This document shows positions 11,801 through 20,588 of a DNA stretch of 32,193 nt, one piece after another. Under the pieces are notes generated by a model. The model saw only the letters and a list, made by a program, of their open reading frames with translations. It was not told where the DNA came from and did no database searches. This DNA is from Chromera velia (taxonomy: Eukaryota; Sar; Chromeraceae), in assembly GCA_018398765.1 (NCBI GenBank), contig JAHBMJ010005342.1:38977-71169 (forward strand), in the 5' to 3' direction. How positions within the stretch are numbered: the stretch's first letter is position 1; each line of letters starts with the position of its first letter. The position numbers and the translations under genes are program-made.

Positions 11801-13069
11801 GAGTGTCACCCACTGAGGGGACACGAGACAAATCCAGGTCGCCAACAGGTGTGACTGCGTCGGGAATATCACCCATTTGAATCTTCGCCTGCGACAAGAG
11901 AGAGCCAAGGGTGGAAGAGAAAAGCATTTGAAGAGGGTGGGTGAACAGAAAAAGAAAAACAGAAAGAGACAAAGACCTCCTGCGACATGAGATGCGGAAC
12001 GGAAGTGGACAGAGAAAGGCAGGGGCACACTTTGATGAAATGCATGACAGGAGGAAAGCCGAAGAGACTCTTCAACCTCCGCACAGACCATTCTTTGGAT
12101 TCAATTCGGTGGTGTCCTTCCGACTGCTCAATTTGATCATAAAGAAGAAAGTAGAAAGACACCGACCGACTGACCTTCAGTTTCTTGCCGTCTGTTCCCG
12201 CAGGTGCGTCTTCCAAAGTTACAACCAGGCCGTCGTCCACCACCTCTTCCACCACTGCGTCCAGTCGGTCCCTCGAGGAAAGCCCAGACACCCATTCACG
12301 TATCTCCTCGTCCTCTCCTCGGAGAGCCGGAGGGAACGAGGTGACAAACGTGACCCCGTCTGCAACACAAACACATACACATACACATACACACTGACCC
12401 CGTCTGCAACACATACACATACACATACATACACCTTGTGAACTTTTTAGAAAGATTCGTTGTCCGGCATGCAAACACGCAAGCGCACATGAGAACGTAT
12501 ATACGCATTTTTGTCGACATGCCATGCCTTCTCTCCATCTCACCTGGTCGTGTTGAAATGTAGCGCACTCTAACCGCGTCGCCTTCGGTGAAAGCATCGG
12601 AGACGGCAGGCGAGGGCCCCCCCATCAAGTCTGTCCAGTGACCAACCACCCGGGTGCCGTCCTGCAGTTCCATCTGTACACTAAACTCCCTCAGATCGGT
12701 CACCTTCGCTTCCACAAATCCTTCAGCGTCAGCTGACTGGAAGGCAGCGGGAATGGGGACAGGGACAAAGTTCGCTGGTGGAGAAGACTCGGAAGAAGCC
12801 GGGTCCCCGTTGCCTCGCTCATAAAATTGCCGAAGCTCCGCCTCCCCGACACTAGCCTCTCCAGCTTCTGTCTTCTTCTTCCTCGCAAAGAGTGTAGAGG
12901 AAGGCGCACTCCGCCGGTTGTGGGAAACCAGACTGGACGACCTCTGTGTTGCTGCTGTCTGTCTCCATTGCAATACAGAGAGCTGTGGGTTCACTGAGAA
13001 TGAGCCCACGCGAGAGAACAGAGCGCAAAGTACACTCAAGAAGAAAGTCCCAAGGCCACTCATTTCCAT
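4853..13069 (-). CDS. Plastid-targeted S1-S1-ketopantoate-reductase-like Rossmann protein (12 exons)
   Basis: Exons, 5' to 3': 13069-12544, 12359-12175, 11888-11571, 11007-10924, 10428-10354, 9843-9681, 9307-9103, 8088-8052, 7663-7595, 7054-7000, 6575-6461, 5108-4853; 2088 nt, 695 aa, all phases compatible. Residues 1-25 form a signal peptide, followed by a Ser/Arg-rich transit-peptide-like stretch (about 26-66), typical of complex plastids. Residues 117-172 are an S1-like RNA-binding domain and about 205-280 a second, weaker one. A Rossmann nucleotide-binding loop GEGRVA (390-395) follows, then DGPIFVR, then a TPxELRENLVF motif, W-M-E-K with a candidate catalytic Lys545, GARFPGATV, and a C-terminal signature (FPTGF, EHRNGPFW, GKPDPMPEHT). 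The last part matches my memory of plant and algal ketopantoate-reductase-like proteins (PanE/ApbA superfamily, NAD(P)H-dependent). Substrate unknown. The least certain exon is 8 (12 aa). Exon 5 could instead start with CTG a few codons upstream. Confidence 0.75.
5218..5541. other. Assembly gap (324 N) inside the last intron of the S1/Rossmann gene
   Basis: A run of N directly followed by a 13-G homopolymer (5542-5554). Because exon 11 ends in GA and exon 12 begins with T, giving a clean Asp codon, no exon is required in the gap. Confidence 0.95.
5893..6460 (-). repeat. GTGA/GTGG tetranucleotide array starting at a 5' splice site
   Basis: On the + strand this reads TCAC/CCAC/CCAT for about 570 bp with a higher-order pattern (blocks of TCACTCACCCACTCACCC alternating with ACCCATTCAC). 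On the sense (-) strand it begins at the first base of intron 11: exon 11 ends at 6461 and the intron reads GTGAGTGAGTGAGTGAATGG. The donor hexamer is therefore the first unit of the array. The long Thr/His/Ser/Pro frames across it are repeat artefacts. Confidence 0.9.
7055..7720. repeat. Simple repeats in introns 8-9 of the S1/Rossmann gene
   Basis: CATC/CATT repeats at about 7060-7110, followed by unique intron sequence, exon 9 (7595-7663), then CA and GA dinucleotide runs at about 7676-7720. A GA-rich run and a CG run also occur at about 6877-6920. Apart from the exon there is no coding signal. Confidence 0.7.
8785..8833. repeat. GT/GC alternating purine-pyrimidine tract in intron 7
   Basis: About 49 bp of uninterrupted purine-pyrimidine alternation: GT repeats, then GC repeats, then GT again. 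Such sequence is a classical Z-DNA former. It lies in the longest fully sequenced intron (8089-9102) of the S1/Rossmann gene, which otherwise shows no coding signal. Confidence 0.85.
9050..9137 (-). repeat. 44-bp tandem duplication copying an exon end and its donor site
   Basis: Copies at 9050-9093 and 9094-9137 differ at two positions. On the sense strand each copy contains the end of exon 7 and a GTCAGT donor, so a second identical donor lies 44 nt downstream at 9058 (44 is not a multiple of 3). Use of the first donor (after 9103) gives the correct phase into exon 8. Confidence 0.85.
10527..10794 (-). repeat. Four-copy minisatellite (70-74 bp) carrying a 3' splice site in every unit
   Basis: Copies start at 10527, 10600, 10670 and 10744 and differ essentially only in A-run length. 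On the sense strand of the surrounding gene each unit is a long T/C tract ending in TTTTGCAG, followed by about 46 nt of unique sequence encoding FCPLFLKKKWGLFPN. The copy nearest exon 5 ends in AAACGGGAAG and GTTTCT. This would allow a 51-nt, in-frame cassette exon (10572-10522) between exons 4 and 5. Confidence 0.85.
12351..12435 (-). repeat. 44-bp tandem duplication of the exon 2 acceptor
   Basis: The block TGACCCCGTCTGCAACACA occurs at 12351 and again at 12395, each followed by ACATAC repeats. On the sense strand both copies read GTGTTGCAG followed by ACGGGGTCA. The downstream copy is the true exon 2 start (12359). The upstream copy also provides an acceptor, and 5 nt later GTCAGT, a donor used elsewhere in the gene. 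Confidence 0.85.
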
Positions 13070-13303
13070 GCAGACAGACACTTAGGCCCTGGCAAACAAG
13101 ATGCTCTTCTGCTGTCTCCTCGCGCGAGTCATTTGAAGATCGTCAAAATGTTGGCGCGATCGACCACAAGGGCTCCCGAGACTCGCCGACGGCCGAATGA
13201 CTGATTCCGCAATCTGATTCCGTACTGTAAGATGTGTGCTAGAAGTTCACGCGACTCGGAATGATGGCTTAATAGACGCACGCCAGACACATGCAGTCTA
13301 TTG

Positions 13304-13380
13304 CAGACTGCAGTCTGACAGATGCATGCGGACTCAGTCATGCAGACTGCATGCGTGCGTCGATCGCTCGATCGCATGCA
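13304..13380. promoter_or_regulatory. Phased GCATGC elements in a head-to-head promoter region
   Basis: GCATGC cores occur at 13324, 13349 and 13374, exactly 25 bp apart. They are flanked by the perfect palindrome CAGACTGCAGTCTG (13304-13317) and two CGATCG boxes (13361-13374). The block lies midway in the 561-bp spacer (13070-13630) between the start codons of the S1/Rossmann gene (-) and the RBR ligase gene (+). No other gene is seen in the spacer. Confidence 0.5.
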
Positions 13381-13630
13381 GCTGCCTATATGAATACATT
13401 GGGACTGCGAGACGAGACGGATGGAGACGGCAAACGAACACAACGTCGGACTCTCTGTTCACCCTGAACCAAAACGATGTCCACTGCTGCTGATCGCTGC
13501 TGTCTGCAGTTGCTAATCTACCTTGATTAATGTCTGGAGAACTCGGGCATCGAAAGTAGCGAAGCCGGCACCTCAAGAGCTTTCAGCGAACCATTGTGTT
13601 CGACGTCGTTAGACACATCAAACTGGTCTG

Positions 13631-16600
13631 ATGGACTGTGCCGCTGAGCAACAGGATGAGGTTCTCGCCCTCGAAAGTATCTACAGCGATGCTTTCAAAG
13701 GTGGGTGGATGGGAGATATATCGATATGCAGGTAGTGAAGTAGTCAGCAGCTAGATGGAGGTTGGCTCACCAGCACACGGAGGGGGAAAAGAAGAATTTA
13801 GCTGGAGACGGGGAGAAAAGGAAGGCACTTGCGGCGCGTAGCCAACCCGGCTATCGACAGATAGCCATCCGAGGGATTGACCGAAAGCAGGATTTGATTG
13901 TCGTTTTTCCAGGTAGGAACAGTGAGAGTTACCCCGTTGACGATTTTCCTTTCCCCTCTTCTTTCTTGGGACTGATAACTTCTGTCATCGTTTGTTCTCC
14001 TAATTCGTCTGCGATCTCTCTCAAACCGTTTGATCTGTTGCCTTTTCTGCAGTCGTGTCCCCTTCTGGCGTCACACCTCGCGTCATTGAAGTGGAGATCA
14101 CCCCTGAAGTCCTTGCAGTTACAGAAGACACCCCTACCATCCCTATCCTGGGAATATTTGACGACCCTGACGCGCCGCGCTCGTCCTCATCTGCTGTTGA
14201 AACAGGACAAGGCGTTCCTGTTCCATGTGCATCAGTGAGACACTTGCCCCCCCTGACTCTTCACGTGATTCTTCCAGAGAACTACCCGGAGAATTCTCCG
14301 CCGGCGTTTTCCTTGACGGCTGCCTGGCTATCTGCGCGAGATTTGTCACGGCTGTGTGTGAGGTTGGATGAAATCTGGGAGGAGCAGGGGGGATCCGGGC
14401 CCGTCGTATTTAGTTGGACCTCCTTCCTCACAACGGAGCTCTTCAGTTTCCTGGGTCTAGAACCCAAAGAAGGCGTTGTCGTGGGGGGGGCAAAGTGGAG
14501 AGGCAGTACCATCAGACGGTCCGCAAGAGGGGAATTGGATGAGCGTGAAACAGGTGAAGCTGAAAGTAGAGGTTTTCTGGGGGATAGCAAAGAAAGGGAT
14601 GAAAACGGAGAGCGGGGAGGAAGAAAAAAAGAAGAATTTGATCCGAGAGCCTTTGTAGATTGCCCGAATTTGTCTCGGGGAGAGGGGGGTGATGATTCTA
14701 GTGCCGATTCATCATGCGGCAGGGAAGGGGAGGGGGGACTTTGGGGAGATGAGGTGAGGATGCTCGTGGGAGAATTAGTGCGCTTCAGTCGGTCGAAGGA
14801 AGCAGAAGAGTTTGTTGCAGCGTTGCACATCTGTTCGATCTGCTTTGAGGAGAGACCTGGGGGTGAATGCGAGAAGCTTCGGTGTTCTCACGTGTTCTGC
14901 CGCGAGTGCCTAACGAATTTGTGTACACTTCACGTGACAGAGGGAACGTTGGAAGCTTTGCGGTGCCCCGCCGAGAAGTGCAGACAGGAGCTGTCGACTG
15001 AGACGCTCAGGTCATTGCTGTCGTCAGAGGCAGTGGAGAGATTCGAGCGTCTGTCTTTGCAGAGAGCTCTGGACGGAATGGGGGATGTGGTGTACTGCCC
15101 ACGGTGCGTTGCTTCATTAGTTAGAGGTCCGGTGCCCGCACTGGCCTTTCAGTACTCTATGTCTGAAGTCTGTTGGGAATGCGTGATTTGTTTTTCACTT
15201 ATCCTTTTCTCTTTATTCATTGATGGACAGCGTGAATCGTTCCTTCTGTCAACAACAGGGGAGAAAGAAGGTGGCGCATGCAGTGTCGGGTCAGGTCGAG
15301 AAGTTCTTTCCAGAACAAAAGGAGGCGCGGGAGATGCAGAAACATGCAATAACATTGTCTGGCGTGGTGCAATTCACCTTTGTGGTGGCTGTTTTGTTTT
15401 TCCTTCTGACCTCCGCCTCTTGTAGTGGGAAAACGCTCAGACGGAAATGCTTCAGCAGCCTCTTCTGCTGTCCATTGCCTGTCCAGTGGTACAAATACGC
15501 TGTGTCTGTCTGTCTGCCTGTCTGTTTGTCTGTCTGCCTGTCTATCTGCCTGTCTGTTTGTCTCACTCAAGGAGGCCGTCTCTCTCTCTCTCTGTGGGGG
15601 GGGTGGGGGGCATACCCAGGTCCTCTTGTTGTTCGACTTCTCTTGCTTGCGCCCCTGCCTTAATTCGGGTGTTTCCTTTTGTCCCTGTGCGCATGCAGGT
15701 GTGAGACAAACGGGGCCCAGCACCCGGTACTGGAGAATCCTGAAGATCACATGGCAGAGTGCGACACCTGTGGATTTGTGTTCTGCAGTCTCTGCAGGTC
15801 CGGAAGATTTGTCTGGAAGTTTTTTTTTTTTGGTTAAAAAACTCTCGGCCTGCCCGTCTGCCTGCGGGCATGTCGGATGAATTGCATTAACGCTTCCGTT
15901 AGACACACATGAAAGAATTAAGGAGATGGTGTAGAAAAGGAAAAGTCAGGTCGAGTACCGGGGATAAGAGAAAAAGACGGCCAGCCCTTCCAAAGTTTTT
16001 TGCCGATCTCGTGTAGTGCGCCGAGGTTTTGCTTTTTCCTTGCATTAGGAAGAAAAGCACGAATATAGGGGGGGAGAGCGGTGGAAGAAGAATGGAGGAT
16101 GTTTTCATACAAAAACGCGAGAGAAAGAAAATCTCCAGCGCGCGCTCTCTCTCTCTCCCTGTCTCATACACACAGACAAGTTGCCATCTCTGACCCTCTC
16201 TGTCGCTTAGCACCCCCCCCCTCTCTCTCTTTCTGTTTCTATTTTTCCTCCCTCTCGTCCGAGTTAGGGCACTTCTCTCCTCTGTGTCGAATCAATCTTG
16301 CAAAACTGCTGCACGGCTACATGCAGGGACGTGTTCCATCCTGAGAAGGGCTGTCTCTCTCCTGAGGAGAGATTGGAAGTTCTCGAACGAAGACAAAAAG
16401 GAATGAGGGTGAGTGGGTGCGCAGATCGAGCGATAGACATGGCAGTTGGAGACGCATGTAACTACTGGAGTGTCTTTGTCTGTCGAGGGGTGGAGTTACT
16501 CACAAGATAATCCTCTGATCGCTTTTTTTAAGTTTCTCCTTCTCCTCTTCTGTGTGCTGTCCTTTCAAGCATCCACTCTTTCTCACTCTCGATCTGTTTT

Positions 16601-18177
16601 GCTGTTTTTGACATGTGCAACCCGAGTGTCCTCATTTGCTTGTTCAAAATTGGTCCCTTCAGACAGTCATGCATCATATGTCTCCATCGATCCTCCACGT
16701 CACTCTACGATGTTCCTCCATCCACGTCTCATGCTAACTGTTGTTCCTTCCGGCGTCCCTTTGTGGGTCTTTTCATCTGCGTTGTGCGTGTGCTGCCTCC
16801 ACTTCTGTCTTTCAGCCTGTCGGTGAGCTTTCTGTGATCCTTTTCCAGAGCGGTTCATCTGGTGATATTCTGACTTGAGTCTAGCGTTTGAATTCGGATA
16901 CAGTTCTGTCAGTCAATGGCAGATTTGCATGATGCTTGAGCATTCATTTTCTTTCGTTCTTTGTTTCTTTCTTCCTGTGCGTGAGAGAAAACGAAAACAG
17001 GCGAGCGGAGAGGAATACGTCCGGGCGCGAATGAATTTGGCCAACGAGAAATTGAACTTGGAGTGGCTTCAATCGGAATCGAAATCGGTTGGTTCTTCGG
17101 TCAAAGGGGTTGTCTGTGTGTGTGGTGGGTTGATGGATGAATGAATGCAGCTCCTTCCCATCGGTAGCTCTCATTTTCCCCCCCTCCTCTGTTGTCTCGT
17201 CTCTCTCACAAAGGGGGAGAAGGACCTGAAAAAAAAAGGACCTCTCCAAAGAGTCTTCATGCGAACGACATTATTGACAGACAATCATCCCCGCACGCTG
17301 AGCACAACAGAAAAGACGTTTGTTTGTTTAATTGGCCAGCCGCACGTTCCTCCTTGCCTCCCTGCCTCTCCCGGCCTTGCCTGTGTGTTGAATTTCCTTC
17401 CTGTTCCTTCCATCCATCCAACATGCAATACGTGCAGTGTCCGAATTGCAAGATGGCCATTCAGAAGACAGAAGGATGCAACAAAATGGTCAGCCGAGGA
17501 GTCCCTCCATAACACAGGAAGGACAGCCAGATAAGAATGCATGCATGGGGCCGGCCTTTCTTGTCTCTTCTTCTCCATCGTCATCTCTCTTTTTTGTCAC
17601 TCGAGATCCCTCCCTGTCCATGCATCGATCGGTGTTCCTCTTCTCTTCACCGCTTTCCATCTCTGAAGGGTTTGGAGGGTGGAGGAGGAGTAGGGGATTG
17701 TGTGAGGCTGCATCATTTTTTCGTCCTTCCAAGCAAGAAAGAGAGGCTGCAAGCTTCAGCTACGCATGAAGTCGCGCAGGCGGAGACGCCTGGCAGGAGC
17801 CCCCAGAGTGGCCGGCCCCCTGCGCATCTATCTGCGTGTCTCTTCTTTTAGATTGGCGCAGAGAATTCTAGTCACAAAAGCATTGCTCTCTTCTTTCTTT
17901 CTGCCTATCTTCTTCTTCTTCTTTTCCCTTCTTCGTGCAGAAGTGTAGCACCTGCCAGACGTCGTTTTGCTGGCTGTGTATGGTTGAGATCTGGGGCTAT
18001 GATCACTTCGGCCATGGGAGGTCTGTCTGTCTGCCTGTCTGTCTGTCTGTCTGTCTGTCTGCCTGCCTGTCTGTCTGTCTGTCTGCCTGTCTGTCTGTCT
18101 GTCTGTCTGTCTGTCTGCCTGTCTGCCTGTCTGTCTGTCTGTCTGTCTGTCTGCCTGTCTGTCTGTCTGTCTATCTA

Positions 18178-18211
<34 letters not shown>

Positions 18212-19738
18212 TCAGTCAGTCTGTCTGTCTGTCTGTCTGTCTGTCTAGTCTGTCTGTCTGTCTGTCTGTCTGTCTGATTGACCGCTTATGTGTGTGGGAA
18301 TTTGTTTCATACATCAGTTTGCCCCCGAAGTCAATCGTTTTTCTTTCTGTGCCCCCCTTCGTTGAACCTTGTTGGGAACCCGATGTGAAGACGAGGCAGA
18401 GACGAATCGATAGACGATGAAGAAGTTTTCTCTCTTAGTGCATGTGACTGCTTTGCCTGTCGGACGCGTGAAACCAAACACATCTGAGAGTGTTTTGGCA
18501 AATGCATCCAATTGCCTTCCGTGGCTTCACTTGACTTATGTCATTCAGAAAGATCCAATGAGCACATGTTTCGCGCTTGGCCATTCATTGTGTGAGTGCT
18601 TCAGTTGACTTTTGACACCAATTTTTGAAATCACTGTGAGGATCTGATCTCTTTTTTTGTACCATTCACAATTCATGCCCGTGGCCAGCCCCTCACATAC
18701 GCTTCTGTCCGTCTACCTAGGTTCTCTCCCTCCCTCCCTCCCTCCCTCCCTAAAGTGTGGGATGGGGTCCTGCTCTCCCTTCCGCACTCGGGTGGCTCTA
18801 GCACTCTTTCCTTCCTTCTTTCCTTCCTTCTTTCTTTCTTTCTTTCTTTCTTTGTTTGTTTCCTTCTTTCTTTCTTTCTTTCTTTCTTTCTTTGTTTGTT
18901 TGTTTCTTTCTTTCTTTCTTTCACTCACTTGATTCTTGCGCGCATCTTCTGTGCGTCCAGATGCGCGATGTTTGACGAAGAAGAAATTGAGCGGTGGAAC
19001 AGAAGAATGATGAATCCGAGACAGCGGCATCAGCTCCTCCAAGTCAGTCAGCTAGTGAAAGAAAGGGTGGTCGGACATGCAGACAATAAGTCAGTCTGGT
19101 CTGCCAGTAAGGGAGTTGCTGCCACAGTCAGAAGACAACGGGTTCATCGGTCTTTTTCTGCCTCCCTCTTTCTCTCTCTCTCTCTGTGTCTCTCGTGCTC
19201 TCCCTCCCTCCTTCCCTCGCTCTTTCTTTCTCTGTCCATCCATCTATCCGTTTTTTTTCTTCTCTCTCTTCCTCGCTCTCTCTCTTTCACTCACTCACGA
19301 TCTCTCTGTGCGTGTGCGTGTATGTGTCTGTCTGTGTCTGTGTGCACGTAGACGCGTGTATGTACAGACACATGCATTTATGAAAAGACGTTTGTCTGTC
19401 TGTCTGTCTCTGTCTGTGTCTGTGTCTGTGTCTGTGTGTGTGGTGGGTGCCTGCATGTTTGAGAATTTGTGCAGGATCCAGAACACGGGGGTGGGGAAGC
19501 GTTTTTCAACGATCCCGGGGGCGCTCCAAGAGTCCAAGAGCGTTTCCATTTTTTTGTTACATTCAAGCACTGTCCGCAGTGCCAGAGGCGTGTGGCAAAA
19601 GATGGAATGAACAATCATATGAGGTGCACTACTTGCGGCTGTTCGTTCTGTTACGTCTGCCAGACGCGCTTCACGAAAAAAGGGCAGGCAGGCGCGCATT
19701 TTGCCGCGCGACAGTGTCCGCAACACAGCGCTGACTAA
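13631..19738 (+). CDS. RWD-RING-IBR-RING (RBR) E3 ubiquitin ligase, RNF14-like (9 exons)
   Basis: Exons: 13631-13700, 14053-15103, 15699-15797, 16327-16408, 17001-17108, 17438-17488, 17941-18020, 18961-19042, 19475-19738; 1887 nt, 628 aa, all phases agree. An RWD domain starts at [15 protein letters not shown] and continues to about residue 190 ([14 protein letters not shown]). An acidic low-complexity linker follows, then RING1 with Cys284, Cys287 and C-S-H-V-F-C. The IBR starts at CPRC (372-375) and includes [13 protein letters not shown]2 begins at CPNC (471-474), with Cys484 in EGCNKM as the expected catalytic residue and FCWLC after it. In RBR ligases ubiquitin passes from E2 to this Cys before the substrate. 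A further zinc module (CPQC 574-577, NNHM, FCYVC, QCPQH) closes the protein, as I recall for plant RNF14-like ligases. The exon 5 donor is the least certain. Confidence 0.85.
15506..15570 (+). repeat. CTGT tetranucleotide repeat in RBR intron 2
   Basis: CTGT/CTGC/CTAT units in mid-intron (intron 15104-15698). Nearby are a CT run and a G run (about 15583-15610). The remainder of the intron has no splice-compatible exon. Confidence 0.75.
18021..18276 (+). repeat. GTCT tetranucleotide array starting at a 5' splice site
   Basis: Exon 7 of the RBR gene ends at 18020 (phase 2) and the intron starts directly with GTCTGTCTGTCTGCC, continuing as GTCT/GCCT units for about 256 bp with a few CTAGT or TCAG interruptions. 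The donor hexamer is itself repeat sequence. The Cys/Leu/Ser/Val frames across it are artefacts. Confidence 0.9.
18718..18931 (+). repeat. CCCT and TTTC/TTCC pyrimidine arrays before the exon 8 acceptor
   Basis: CCCT repeats (about 18725-18752), then TTCC/TTTC/TTTG repeats (about 18806-18931), ending about 30 nt before the CAG acceptor at 18960 of the RBR gene. They enlarge the pyrimidine-rich 3' part of intron 7. The stretch between the GTCT array and this one (18277-18717) is unique sequence without a gene. Confidence 0.85.
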
Positions 19739-20588
19739 CAAAATTGTGCCCAAAATGCAACTACCTATAGGAACCTACCCATTCCTACCCAAAATGATCA
19801 GTGGTCTAGAAGTTAAAATCCATAGATTCTTTTTTATGATGGTAGAGGAAGCTAAACGCTAGAAGCCAAGAAATAGGCTGATGATGAAGGCGTATGCTGA
19901 TAATGATGAGGAATGACTAAAGTAGACTAAAGTATATCTAAATTTCTATACGGCTCAAGAAAAATTTTAGAGAGCAACGTATGTCAAAACGCTTTTCATT
20001 GAATTAAAGAAAAAAAATATGAAACTCATAATTAGCTTGAGACTATGACTTAGATTAGAAGTTAAATAAAGATATAGCATTTATACTTCAAATCCGACTC
20101 AGGCTGAGTCATTCCTAAATCAGTGTAGTACCTAGTGTAGTACGTATTACTATGATAACTTGGAAAACTTAGTTCTAACGGGGTAAGCTTTCAGCTAATT
20201 AGGATTAAGCTTATGAATCAAGTTATGATACCAATCTGAGCAATCTCTAGACCAATCTCTGGGTTAATATAAGATATAAATACCATATAGTACTGCATGT
20301 GCAGTGTTATAAGGTCAGTTATAATGATCTAGTTTATCATAGTAAATCGCACAGATGATAATCCCAGAACTAGTCCCAGAATCGGGTGATTTTCAATGTA
20401 ATAATAAATACTACATATATTTTTGGGTACGTCTGCGTTGCTCCGAGCTTTGCTCATTTTTTTGAAACGATTGTTCAGACATTACGCTTAGATCGAGGTT
20501 CAAATTTAATTTGACAGCTTACTTGGTTTCAAATGTGGACCATTATCCGGTTTCAAGTCAATCGTTCTGCCAATTCAGTGACATGCAG
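19739..20588. other. Convergent (tail-to-tail) spacer, AT-rich
   Basis: AT-rich, low-CpG-looking sequence between the stop codons of the RBR gene (+) and APE2 (-). It contains many TAG/CTAG motifs but no open frame with protein character, and no RNA gene that I recognise. Confidence 0.65.

Noticed and set aside
13762-13913. Possible extra RBR exon ([21 protein letters not shown])
   Set aside because: It could keep phase, but direct joining of 13700 to 14053 gives a better continuous RWD domain. Left out without transcript data.
14055-15425. 456-aa + frame read as one exon
   Set aside because: The part after 15103 interrupts the IBR motif. Splicing CPR(C) to the exon at 15699 restores the cysteine pattern in phase.
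17935-18420. 161-aa Cys-Leu-Ser-Val-rich frame
   Set aside because: Its first 27 codons are RBR exon 7; the rest reads through the donor into the GTCT array.
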